Positions 25,175 to 34,403 of a DNA stretch of 64,000 bases are shown here, piece by piece. The stretch's first letter is position 1. Each line of letters begins with the position of its first letter. The DNA is from Shewanella sp. MR-4 (GTDB lineage Bacteria > Pseudomonadota > Gammaproteobacteria > Enterobacterales > Shewanellaceae). The stretch lies in the NCBI RefSeq assembly GCF_000014685.1, contig NC_008321.1, forward strand, positions 2,353,001-2,417,000. The letters run 5' to 3'. A model generated the notes under the pieces. The model did no database searches. It saw only the letters and a list, made by a program, of their open reading frames with translations, and was not told the origin of the DNA. The position numbers and the translations under genes are program-made.

Positions 25175-27985
25175 TTAGAAGGAGTAACGAACGCCCAGAG
25201 CAAAGGTACGAGTGAAGATATTGTTCGTACGGTTGAATAGGGTCGAATCCTCATAGTATTCCTGATATACATCGTCCAGCAGGTTAGTCGCATCGAAGCT
25301 CACGACTAAGTCATCGCTGATGTTGTAGCTTAATTGGAAGTCCAATGACTGCTCCGGCTTACGATAGATACCGCGAGGCATGGCAAAGTTAGGCGCATCA
25401 TAGGCGTTTAAGAACTCACTACGCCAGGTATAAGACATACGCGCGCTGAAGAAATCTTTGTCGTAAATCAACACGGCACTATAAGACTCATCGGATACCC
25501 CAAACATATCACGGGTCGTAACACCAATTCGCTCACCCGTCCCTGTGTTATATTCAGGAATATCCTGTGAAGAATCCAGCAGTGTCCCACTAAGCTGAGC
25601 GCCTAAACCGTCTAACAGACTAGGTAATCCTTCGGGGAAGTACACTGCACCTAACTCGAATCCGGTTAACTTACCGTTAGAAGTGTTACCAGGACGACTT
25701 AGGATATAGGTTTCATCTACTCCATCGCCATCATAGTCGTAGAGCGTGGTCGATAGAGAGTTATATACTAAACCTTCAATATCGCGGCGGAAATAAGTAC
25801 CGTAAATCGAATTACCATTCCCAAAATAGTACTCGAGGGTGAAGTCATAGTTTTTAGAGGTCACAGGCTCTAAATCAGGATTACCACCACTGGCAGAACC
25901 ATAATTCGTCTTAGATAAGTCAGGTACGTAATAGGTGAAAGAGTTCAGATCCGCAAAGGCGGGTTGACGAATGGTTTCGGTATAGGCGAAACGCGCAACA
26001 AAATCATCCGTTAACCAGTAACGCATCACTAAACTAGGTAACAATTTTGAGGTATCCGTAGTATCGCTGCTCACGGCGGTATAGACATTGCCATTAGCGT
26101 CTTTGGCATCATTGTCAAAGAAGTCCATATCCGCTTTCGTGCCTTCGTAGCGAACACCCATTTGACCATCTAAACGCTTACCAAAGACTTCAGTATCAAA
26201 GTCGGCCATCAGGTAGCCTGCCCAAGCTTGTTCAGAGATATCAAAGGTTTTCATGAGTTGTAACTTTCTGGCTTCGAAGCCCCAAAGCTTTTCAAACTCA
26301 CTGCGGTTTTTGTATAGGTTATAACCATTGATTACTGCCCATGAATCAGGCACATTCGCGCGGCCTTCAAAGAAGCCCGATGTCACCATATACATGGAAG
26401 GATCTAAATCAGTATAGGCAATTTTCTTAGCGCTACTGACAGTGCGGCTGAAGTTAGTAGCGCCACGTTTTTCATAACGAGCGCCAAATTGCACTTTAGT
26501 GAAAATGGCATAATCCACATACACGCTGCCATCCATTGTCCAAGACAAGGAATCACCCTCGTCTTTGCTGCCATTATCAAAGAAATCAGCTGTTTGCCAT
26601 AGATCTGGATTTGTCATGTCTGACTCATCGAGTACGGTATCGGGATTATCTAAATAACTCCAGCTTGGGATACCATCGTCAGCATTAGCATCAATCTCGA
26701 CACCATAAACCGTGGCATCACCGCGCATTGCTGTAAATTCATTCTCATAGGTACTCTGTTGATAAACCACTTCCGACTTTAATTGGAACTCGTCGGAAAT
26801 GTCCCATTTACCCCCTAAGGCAAAGACATAGCTATCTGTGCTGGCTTTAGAGTGATCGCCACTGGTGAAGTTGTAGGCATTGTATGCGGTGCGCGATTTC
26901 ACCACATTGGTGCCATCGTACACTTCAATCCCATCCTGGATCACTTGCTGCCAGTTCGCAGGAGAATCAACAAAACTAAACAACATTGAGTTAAAACTTT
27001 CATTGCGATAGCCATTGTAGAAGGCTTCGAAGGTGTATTCAGAGCTATCATTTGGCGCCCATTGCAATGAGATATTAAACGCAGGACGTTCACGCTCGCC
27101 CTCGAGAATGTTGCCAAACATGGCATCGCGAGCCAGTAAATATTCTTTGCCATCGATGGTGGCGCCAGCGCTGGTATCGATACCATGGGCAGAACCCACG
27201 TTCCAACCACTGGTAATGCGAGTACCATCTTCAACAAAATAGGGGAAGGATGCACCAGGTGAGACACTTTCATCTTTATAGTTAGTGCGGATATAAGACA
27301 CGTTAACTAAAGCGCCCACTTCACCAATACTGGTATCCCAACGATTACTTGCTAATGCACTGAAATTAGGGTCGATAGTATCGGGTTGGTCTGAATAGAT
27401 GCCTTTCGCAGCAACAGAGACTTTACTGTCTTCAAAATCGAAAGGCTTATGGGTGCGGATATCAATTTGACCTGCGATACCGCTGGCCACTTGAGAAGAA
27501 GAACGGGTTTTAAAGACTTCAACACTGCCAAGCAGTGCGGCGGGAATATCGGCGATAGCAACTGAGCGGCCCGTTGCGGTGAAGATTTGGCGGCCGTTCA
27601 CTGTGGTCGTCACATCCGTTAAACCACGAATACTGACAACATTCGCTTCACCAGACGCGCGGTCAGTCACTTGAACACCGGTTACCCGTTGTAAGGCTTC
27701 AACCACGTTATTATCTGGGAATTTGCCAATATCTTCGGCAACGATGGCATCGACAACTTGAATGTTTTGACGTTTAAGTTCTACCGCTTTATTTAAACTA
27801 CCGCGGATCCCCTGAACCTGTATGATCTCCATCTCTTCATTATTATTTTGCGCTTTGCCGCCAGAAGAGGGCTGAGCCGTTTCTTCTGCCTGAGGCGATT
27901 GTGTCGCTTCAGCTTCCGCCGCATAAGTCGCTTGACTAGCAAGAGCAAGCAGAATAGCACTTGCCAAATAAGTCTGTTTAAACAT
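25175..27985 (-). CDS. TonB-dependent receptor for arabinan oligosaccharides
   Basis: Outer-membrane energised importer, 936 residues. Signal peptide MFKQTYLASAILLALASQATYA, a Glu/Gln/Ser-rich linker, a probable TonB box (EEMEIIQVQG), then the plug domain (DIGKFPDNNVVEALQRVTGVQVTDR, NVVSIRGLTDVTTTVNGRQIF) and a beta-barrel ending in FALGVRYSF with C-terminal Phe. The plug features are typical of the oligosaccharide/chitin-type TonB receptors of Alteromonadales. It is divergent from the GH43 lipoprotein gene, sharing a 587-bp region with AraR-like sites, so it likely imports products of that surface enzyme. The substrate is inferred from context only. Confidence 0.88.
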   Translation of the reverse strand: MFKQTYLASAILLALASQATYAAEAEATQSPQAEETAQPSSGGKAQNNNEEMEIIQVQGIRGSLNKAVELKRQNIQVVDAIVAEDIGKFPDNNVVEALQRVTGVQVTDRASGEANVVSIRGLTDVTTTVNGRQIFTATGRSVAIADIPAALLGSVEVFKTRSSSQVASGIAGQIDIRTHKPFDFEDSKVSVAAKGIYSDQPDTIDPNFSALASNRWDTSIGEVGALVNVSYIRTNYKDESVSPGASFPYFVEDGTRITSGWNVGSAHGIDTSAGATIDGKEYLLARDAMFGNILEGERERPAFNISLQWAPNDSSEYTFEAFYNGYRNESFNSMLFSFVDSPANWQQVIQDGIEVYDGTNVVKSRTAYNAYNFTSGDHSKASTDSYVFALGGKWDISDEFQLKSEVVYQQSTYENEFTAMRGDATVYGVEIDANADDGIPSWSYLDNPDTVLDESDMTNPDLWQTADFFDNGSKDEGDSLSWTMDGSVYVDYAIFTKVQFGARYEKRGATNFSRTVSSAKKIAYTDLDPSMYMVTSGFFEGRANVPDSWAVINGYNLYKNRSEFEKLWGFEARKLQLMKTFDISEQAWAGYLMADFDTEVFGKRLDGQMGVRYEGTKADMDFFDNDAKDANGNVYTAVSSDTTDTSKLLPSLVMRYWLTDDFVARFAYTETIRQPAFADLNSFTYYVPDLSKTNYGSASGGNPDLEPVTSKNYDFTLEYYFGNGNSIYGTYFRRDIEGLVYNSLSTTLYDYDGDGVDETYILSRPGNTSNGKLTGFELGAVYFPEGLPSLLDGLGAQLSGTLLDSSQDIPEYNTGTGERIGVTTRDMFGVSDESYSAVLIYDKDFFSARMSYTWRSEFLNAYDAPNFAMPRGIYRKPEQSLDFQLSYNISDDLVVSFDATNLLDDVYQEYYEDSTLFNRTNNIFTRTFALGVRYSF

Positions 27986-28198
27986 CTAGTTAATCTCCGG
28001 TAGTTTTATTATTTGACCCGGTAGCCTAAGACACCATCTGACGTCCCGGTCTTTTTTATTCCACTTCAGAGTCACGGACATCCCCACAGTGTCCCTGAAA
28101 ATTTAGAATTTTGTAGCCTATTTTGTAGCGTATAGTGCGCCGCGTTAAGTCAATTACGCTCCAACGGGCGAGGTTAAGAATTTATCACAACTGTTAAA

Positions 28199-28213
28199 AT
28201 CATATTGTATGAC
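28199..28213. promoter_or_regulatory. AraR-like palindrome near the TonB receptor
   Basis: ATCATA-TTG-TATGAC: TCATA and TATGA are exact complements around the 3-base spacer TTG. It lies about 215 bp upstream of the receptor start in the divergent region. Same 3-base spacing as 4848-4868. Confidence 0.45.
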
Positions 28214-28471
28214 TATTTGCATGTCAACTCACTGTTTGACGCAATAGGAAAGCAAGATCACATTTCGTTAAAATGCGGAAAAAGGGATGAATCACAGTTA
28301 TCCATATGAAATAAAATGAATTAATTGAAAATAATGATGGTTTGGTGGTGAAAACACGACCTGAATTGAATAGGCACTACAGACCCAGCAAGCTGACCTT
28401 AACGTCGAATGTTTTGCAAAATCTCACAAATCTCTGTCACAAGATATTTACTTCTATCCCCATAATGCTAA

Positions 28472-28504
28472 TGTAACTTTAGTGTTACAGTAGTATTGTA
28501 TTAC
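28472..28504. promoter_or_regulatory. Two overlapping palindromes upstream of the GH43 lipoprotein
   Basis: TGTAAC (28472-28477) and GTTACA (28484-28489) are exact complements around TTTAGT. Adjoining it, GTAGTA-TTG-TATTAC (28490-28504) matches the perfect operator at 4848-4868 at 12 of 17 aligned positions when one flanking base each side is counted. Both lie 70-100 bp before the ATG. The rest of 27986-28572 is A/T rich and holds no gene that I can support. Confidence 0.5.
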
Positions 28505-28572
28505 TTTTTCATTTGATACATTGATACACGCTAACCTAATTATCAAACACAACAATAAAAGGAACGACGCTC

Positions 28573-31500
28573 ATGGTGCTTAAACGCTCATTCGTGTCAG
28601 CAAGCTTGATCATGGCACTAGCCTCCTGTGGTGGGGACGACAGCAGCTACAGTGCGAACGACACAAATACCTTTACCCCTCCCGCCCCTGTGACATCGGC
28701 AGACCCAACAATTGCAGGTGAGGTGAGCTACAAAAACGCAGTAGTTCATGATCCTTCCATCATTAAAGATACCGATGGTACCTATTATGTTTTCGGATCC
28801 CACTTGGCGGTGGCCAGTTCTACCGACTTGATGAACTGGACACAAATTGCCTCGGATGGTGCCGCCAAGAGCAGCCTGTTTAATACCTATGAGTCAGAAA
28901 TCGCGGAAGGCACTGCATGGACGGGTGGCTTTGTTGGTTCGTGGGCACCGGATGTGATAAAGCTTGCCGACGGTAAGTATCATTTCTATTACGACTTCTG
29001 TGGCGGCCCCGATAAGATTGATTGCGTATCGCGCTCCTATTTGGGGATGGCCACCTCGGACAATATTTTAGGCCCTTATGTTAACCAAGGCTTGATCCTG
29101 AAATCAGGTCATGAGGGGGCTGAAAACCCTGGCGCAAACGGTCAAATTTACGATGGCTTTGTCGACCCTAACGCTATCGATCCAGCCGTGTTTTACGATA
29201 AAGATGGCGGCCTATGGATGACCTATGGTTCCTATTCCGGCGGGATCTGGGTGATGCAGTTAGATCCAGCAACGGGTAAACCGTTAGCGGATCAGGGCTA
29301 TGGCACTAAGATCATGGGCGGCAATTACAGTGCGATTGAAGGGTCTTATGTTATCTATAGCCCTGAATCCGAATACTATTATATGTTTACCTCCTTTGGT
29401 GGCTTCGCCCAAAAAGACGGTTACAACATTCGTATCTCTCGCTCTAAAAATCCTAACGGTCCCTATGTGGATGCTGCGGGTCTGGACATGATTGGCGCAA
29501 CGGCCGCAGGCAATATCGCCGACTATGGCGTCAAACTGATGGGCGGTTTCCAATTTGTGGCCCACCCGGGCGATGTGGGTCATGATCACGGTTACCTGTC
29601 ACCCGGCCACAACTCCGCTTTTTATGATGCACAAACGGGCAAATACTTCTTAGTATTCCATACGCGCTTCCCCGATACCGGCGAAGGTCACAGCGTGCGC
29701 GTGCATGAGCTATTTCTCAACAGCGATGGTTGGCTAGTTGCCTCACCACAGCGTTATGCACCGATCAACGGCGATAACATTGTCGATGAAATCGATGTCA
29801 CTGGTGATTATCAATTTATTAATCACGCAAAAAATATCAATACGGCGGCGCACACCTCCCTGCACATTAAGTTATCCCGTACTTGGACCAATAAAGGCAG
29901 TGTGTCTGGCGATGTGACTGGTACTTACCAACAGGGCGATGACAACCAAATCACCTTAATGCTAGACAATTTAGGCACTTTTGAAGGCGTACTCGCCTGG
30001 CAATGGGATCCTGAGCAAAACAAACTCATGCCAACCTTTAGCGCCATTTCTAATGATGGGGTGAGTATTTGGGGCGTGAAGCTCACCGATAACACCACTG
30101 AGGAAATTTTATCGGCATCGGCAAACGGCATTAGCCTGCCGACCGAAGCTACCGAAGGTAAGATCGCCTTACCGATACAAGGTACCCGTGGATCAACTAT
30201 CGAGTGGCAATCGAGCGACGAGTCAGTGATCCGTGCCGATGGCACCATTATCCGACCCAACGTGGGCGAGGGCGATAAGGTCGTGACCTTAACCGCGACA
30301 ATTATGGTCAATGGTAAGAAGGTGACTAAAACCTTCCAAATTACTGTATTTGCCCATAAAACCTATAACCGTATTGCCCAGTACAGCTTCGAGAATAACC
30401 TCAAGGATTCCTTAGGCTTATTTGGTGATGGTCAGCCCACTGGCGATAGGATCTTCAAAGCGGGTGATACCATTGGCTACGCCACAGGCTTTGAAGGACA
30501 AGCCCTATCATTAGATGGTGCCCACGGGGTGTTACTGCCATCGGGCATTATCTCTAGCTACGAGTACACAGTGTCTTTTTGGGCAAGTCCTGCAGTGATT
30601 ACAGGATTTACCACGGCATTCTTCGGCGCAGTTAACGAGCAAACCGCTGAAGATGGTAGTAAGTTCTCCAATACTTGGGTCAGCTTGCTGCCACAGGGCT
30701 GGGACGGTAATACCATGTTCTGGAGCCATAATATCGATACCAGCGGCAGCTCAGTGCTTGAGACCTGGTTTGATGGTGTCACCGGTGAGCGCATCGCTGA
30801 AAACACTTGGTCGCATCTGGCGTTCTCAGTCAATAAAGGGTTGGTAAAAGTCTTTATCAACGGGGTTGAGCGCTTTAGCAGCGGTAACCTTGCCAACTAC
30901 TTTACGGGTGCTCAGGGCGTTTTCGGTCTTGGGGTTAACTACTGGGATGTTCCATACAACGGCCTTATCGATGAGCTAAAAATATATGAAGCGGCATTAA
31001 CGGCTGAAGAAGTCAAAGCCCTCGATATCGACAAGTTAGCCGACAGTGAACTCTTGTCCTCAGCAACGGCCATTCTGGAGCTAGGCGACTTATCGGCGGT
31101 GCGTGAAAATATCGAACTGCCAGTAACGGGACCTTATGCTTCGGCAATCACTTGGGTCTCTTCCGATCCAACCATTATCGATACCCGCGGCACGGTCAAT
31201 CAGCCAGGCCGTGAGGAAACCGATAAGGTGGTGACCCTAACGGCGACCTTAAAACTCGGTCAAGCGACACAGACGAAAGTCTTCACCGCCACCGTTAAGT
31301 CTAAGGCGCCGCCAACACCGGTCGCAGTCTATAGCTTTGAAGACAATCTTAACGACAGTACCGCTAACTTCGGCGCGGGCACTGTAGTGGGTAACCTGAT
31401 TGGCGTTGAAGGCGGTAAAATCAGCTATGTGGATGGCGCGGTAGGCAAGGCGGCGGTCTTTGATGGTGCCTCTGGTGTTGTATTGCCGAATAACCTTATC

Positions 31501-31938
31501 AAAGACTACACCTACTCAGTGTCGATGTGGCTCAACCCTGAGCAGCTGAATAAGTACACTACAGCCTTGTTTGGTTATGCGACCGATTCTAGCTGGACCA
31601 GCGTCTTACCAGGCGGTCAAAATGATTATGAGCGCATGGTGTTATGGTCAGGCACAGCATGGTACGACGGTAGAACCGGTTTTGTGATGCCAAAATCCCA
31701 ATGGACGCACCTGGCGTACACAGTGAATGGCGGCGATGTGAAGGTCTATATCAATGGTGAATTGAAGTTTACCGGCGCGAACTTCCCGAACATCTTCTCA
31801 GTACCAACCACTAAGTTTGCGGTCGGGGTCAACTTCTGGGATACGCCTTTCAAAGGGGCAATCGATGAAATCAAGTTCTATGACGAAGCGATTACTGAAC
31901 AAGATGTAGCTGATTTATTTGGCGAATCTAATCAATAA
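28573..31938 (+). CDS. Surface lipoprotein GH43 endo-arabinanase with two LamG-like modules
   Basis: Predicted outer-membrane-anchored arabinan-degrading enzyme, 1121 residues. A lipoprotein signal ends at Cys19 (ALASC-G), followed by a Ser/Thr/Pro linker. The GH43 domain (about 50-400) shows Asp in AVVHDPSIIKDTDGTYYVF, WAPDVIKLADGKYHFYYDF, Asp in NAIDPAVFYDKDG, acid Glu in SAIEGSYVIYSP and SPGHNSAFYD. After a beta domain come two repeats of an Ig-like segment (ITWVSSDPTIID type) plus a LamG/concanavalin-like module (YSFENNLKDS...GAIDELKFYDEAIT), probably glycan-binding. The ATG follows AAAGGAACG. Divergent from the TonB receptor; strong terminator downstream. Confidence 0.88.
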   Translation: MVLKRSFVSASLIMALASCGGDDSSYSANDTNTFTPPAPVTSADPTIAGEVSYKNAVVHDPSIIKDTDGTYYVFGSHLAVASSTDLMNWTQIASDGAAKSSLFNTYESEIAEGTAWTGGFVGSWAPDVIKLADGKYHFYYDFCGGPDKIDCVSRSYLGMATSDNILGPYVNQGLILKSGHEGAENPGANGQIYDGFVDPNAIDPAVFYDKDGGLWMTYGSYSGGIWVMQLDPATGKPLADQGYGTKIMGGNYSAIEGSYVIYSPESEYYYMFTSFGGFAQKDGYNIRISRSKNPNGPYVDAAGLDMIGATAAGNIADYGVKLMGGFQFVAHPGDVGHDHGYLSPGHNSAFYDAQTGKYFLVFHTRFPDTGEGHSVRVHELFLNSDGWLVASPQRYAPINGDNIVDEIDVTGDYQFINHAKNINTAAHTSLHIKLSRTWTNKGSVSGDVTGTYQQGDDNQITLMLDNLGTFEGVLAWQWDPEQNKLMPTFSAISNDGVSIWGVKLTDNTTEEILSASANGISLPTEATEGKIALPIQGTRGSTIEWQSSDESVIRADGTIIRPNVGEGDKVVTLTATIMVNGKKVTKTFQITVFAHKTYNRIAQYSFENNLKDSLGLFGDGQPTGDRIFKAGDTIGYATGFEGQALSLDGAHGVLLPSGIISSYEYTVSFWASPAVITGFTTAFFGAVNEQTAEDGSKFSNTWVSLLPQGWDGNTMFWSHNIDTSGSSVLETWFDGVTGERIAENTWSHLAFSVNKGLVKVFINGVERFSSGNLANYFTGAQGVFGLGVNYWDVPYNGLIDELKIYEAALTAEEVKALDIDKLADSELLSSATAILELGDLSAVRENIELPVTGPYASAITWVSSDPTIIDTRGTVNQPGREETDKVVTLTATLKLGQATQTKVFTATVKSKAPPTPVAVYSFEDNLNDSTANFGAGTVVGNLIGVEGGKISYVDGAVGKAAVFDGASGVVLPNNLIKDYTYSVSMWLNPEQLNKYTTALFGYATDSSWTSVLPGGQNDYERMVLWSGTAWYDGRTGFVMPKSQWTHLAYTVNGGDVKVYINGELKFTGANFPNIFSVPTTKFAVGVNFWDTPFKGAIDEIKFYDEAITEQDVADLFGESNQ

Positions 31939-31960
31939 TCGAGATTAGCTGTCTATACTG

Positions 31961-31987
31961 AAAGCACCCATTCGGGTGCTTTTTTAT
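31961..31987 (+). terminator. Terminator after the GH43 lipoprotein gene
   Basis: AAAGCACCC / GGGTGCTTT 9-bp stem with ATTC loop and T-run. Confidence 0.9.
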
Positions 31988-32037
31988 TATTTTCAGCATG
32001 GTAATTGAATTCAGGTTATCCGTGACTAAGGAATCTA

Positions 32038-32889
32038 ATGACTGTTTTTCGTCTATTTACGCTGACAACGCTCACCATGTTGGCCTTTGCCTGTAACTCG
32101 ATACTTTGCCGGCTCGCGTTAAAGGATGGCAGTATCGATGCGGGCAGCTTTACCCTGATCCGGTTGTTATCGGGTGCCATCATGCTCTGGCTATTAAGCC
32201 TCAACAAACCTGCGCAGGAGGCCAAGGGCCATTGGGGCTCAGCCTTGGCATTGTTTGTCTACGCAGCGGGATTTTCCTATGCCTATATCAATATGACGGC
32301 CTCAATGGGCGCGCTGTTACTCTTTGGCGCCGTACAAGCCACCATGATTGGCTATGGGCTTTACCGAAAAGAAACCTTTAATACCAGACAATGGCTTGGA
32401 TTAGCCTGCGCCGCTGCCGGTTTGATTTTTCTGCTGTTACCTGGGCTGTCGGCGCCGCCGCTACTGAGTTCATTGCTGATGATAAGCGCTGGAGTCGCTT
32501 GGGGGATTTATTCGATTAAGGGCAGGGGAGCCAAGCATCCCATTCCAGTCAGTGCAGGCAACTTTATCCGCACTGTGCCGATAGCACTGTTATTACTGTT
32601 AGTAGTTCGAGATCCCTTAGCGGTAAGTCAGATGGGGATTATCTATGCGTTAGCTTCGGGCGCTATCGCTTCAGGCTTAGGTTATGCGATTTGGTATTCC
32701 ATTTTACCTTTATTGTCATCCACCTACGCCGCCACTGTACAATTGAGTGTGCCGTTAATTGCCGCGGTTGGCGGGGTGCTATTGCTGGATGAACCTCTAA
32801 GCCTTCGATTATTGCTAGCCTCCGGTGCCATCCTCGGTGGCATTGCACTGGTTGTCCTCAGCAAATCTGCACCACAAAATAAAAGCTAA
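32038..32889 (+). CDS. EamA/DMT-family permease
   Basis: Predicted inner-membrane drug/metabolite transporter, 283 residues with about 10 helices in two EamA repeats. Signatures include CNSILCRLALKDGSIDAGSFTLIRLLSGAIMLW in repeat one and GIIYALASGAIASGLGYAIWYSILPLLSSTYAATVQLSVPLIAAVGGVLLLDEPLSLRLLLASGAILGGIALV in repeat two. ATG 32038 has AAGGA 5 bases upstream. It lies between the arabinan lipoprotein and a lactonase, so it could export or import a sugar derivative, but these permeases are promiscuous and genomic neighbours are weak evidence. Confidence 0.85.
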   Translation: MTVFRLFTLTTLTMLAFACNSILCRLALKDGSIDAGSFTLIRLLSGAIMLWLLSLNKPAQEAKGHWGSALALFVYAAGFSYAYINMTASMGALLLFGAVQATMIGYGLYRKETFNTRQWLGLACAAAGLIFLLLPGLSAPPLLSSLLMISAGVAWGIYSIKGRGAKHPIPVSAGNFIRTVPIALLLLLVVRDPLAVSQMGIIYALASGAIASGLGYAIWYSILPLLSSTYAATVQLSVPLIAAVGGVLLLDEPLSLRLLLASGAILGGIALVVLSKSAPQNKS

Positions 32890-32988
32890 ATAGAAAGAAA
32901 CATTTATCTTTTCCTTTTGCCCTTGCGTCTGCCAACGCCTTGTTTAAGAATAAGGCCATTCTGGGTAAAAGGACGTCTTGAGTAAATC

Positions 32989-33897
32989 ATGCAAACGGTC
33001 ACGGTTGGCGATCTGTTGATGACAATCCCTGTGGGCAACCGCCTTGGCGAAGGTGTGCTATGGGATGAGTTACACCAATCCATTTGGTGGACCGACATTT
33101 TATCCTCTGTGATTTATCGTTTTCATCTCGCGAGCCGCTCCTTAGAGACTTTTTCCATGCCACACCGCGTCGGCTCCTTTGGCCTCACGGCAAAGCCTAC
33201 AACACTTATCGTCGCATTCGATATCGGTATTGCAACTTATGATATTGAAGATCAAAGCCTGACATGGTTGGCGCAGCCAGAATCTCATTTTGCTGGCAAT
33301 CGCTTTAATGATGGTCGCATCGATAGGCAAGGGCGTTTTTGGGCGGGCACTATGGTTGAGCAGCGCGATACTTTGCAACAAACCGCAGCCCTGTATTGTC
33401 TAGATGAGAAAGGGCATTGCCACCAACACCTTACAAATCTCGAAATCTCCAACGGCCTGTGCTGGAGCGTGGATGGACGAACGCTCTACCATGCTGATTC
33501 GCCAAAACACCAAATCTATCAATATGATTTTGATATTGAGCAGGGGTTATTGAGTCGTAAGCGCCTCTTTGCGAGCACGAGCCATAATATTTTCCCTGAT
33601 GGTTCAGATGTCGATGCGGCGGGTTATCTCTGGAATGCCCAGTGGGGCGGTGGCCAGGTGGTGCGCTATCGTCCCGATGGTGAAGTCGATCTTATCCTCA
33701 AATTACCCGTTACCCACCCAACCAGCATCGCCTTTGGCGGCGAAAAGCGCGATTTACTGATCGTCACCAGTGCCAAACACTCACTTAACGCATCGCAATT
33801 AGACCAAGAGCCGCAAGCTGGCGATGTGTTTATCTACCCATTACAGGGTATTTGTGGTGTAAATAATCCACGTTACTTGAGTGGGGATCCATGGTGA
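32989..33897 (+). CDS. SMP-30/gluconolactonase-family sugar lactonase
   Basis: Predicted hydrolysis of an aldonolactone, cytoplasmic, 302 residues forming a six-bladed propeller. Metal ligands of the family are visible: Glu in LGEGVLWDELHQSIWWTDI, Asn in LEISNGLCWSVDGRTLYHADS, Asp in NIFPDGSDVDAAGYLWNAQWGGG and the NRFNDGRIDRQGRFWAGTM loop. In oxidative arabinose pathways this enzyme opens arabinonolactone made by a pentose dehydrogenase; the window encodes such a dehydrogenase (6793) and a dehydratase (4999). A narrower or different substrate is possible. The Shine-Dalgarno is weak. Confidence 0.82.
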   Translation: MQTVTVGDLLMTIPVGNRLGEGVLWDELHQSIWWTDILSSVIYRFHLASRSLETFSMPHRVGSFGLTAKPTTLIVAFDIGIATYDIEDQSLTWLAQPESHFAGNRFNDGRIDRQGRFWAGTMVEQRDTLQQTAALYCLDEKGHCHQHLTNLEISNGLCWSVDGRTLYHADSPKHQIYQYDFDIEQGLLSRKRLFASTSHNIFPDGSDVDAAGYLWNAQWGGGQVVRYRPDGEVDLILKLPVTHPTSIAFGGEKRDLLIVTSAKHSLNASQLDQEPQAGDVFIYPLQGICGVNNPRYLSGDPW

Positions 33898-34403
33898 CAG
33901 GCCTCTCTAAATGGATAGCGTGAACATCTCGAACCATGGGATGATTTCGGCGGGCGATATAGCTGGAATTTTTCTTAAAAACAATTGTATAGATGGAGAG
34001 TATGTAAATTGTAGGAAAATGTAACGTAACGAGGATAATCTCACAGCGTTTCACAATAGAGCGTAAAGCAACTCAACCGATGCTTAAGATCACTTAAATA
34101 TGAAACCTTTATCCTTTAAGTCTCATTCGTGCGCTACGTAAAATCTGAGAAACTCGGCGAGGTAACTTAGCCAATTATTCACGTAGTAACGCCGTTAAAT
34201 AAAGCCGTAAAGTTCATCCATCACTTTGATTAGATCAAATCAGCAGTAAGCGCTAAAACGAGGGCATTCATAGCTGTTGATTTGACCGACCAATAAAGCT
34301 TTTGAATAGAGTATTGGGAAACTAGGATTTGACAATACTCCATTTAACATAATATACATTGTGCGCAGTTTTGTGTGAGAGGGATTTAAACATCAACATT
34401 TAT
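33898..34403. other. 506-bp gap before the integrase, no gene seen
   Basis: No open frame looks coding and no RNA gene is recognised. The only structure noticed is TTTGAT-TAG-ATCAAA at 34225-34239, a perfect palindrome resembling an Fnr box but with a 3-base rather than 4-base spacer. If the integrase is active, an attachment site could lie here or beyond the Cys-rich gene, but I could not identify one. Confidence 0.5.
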
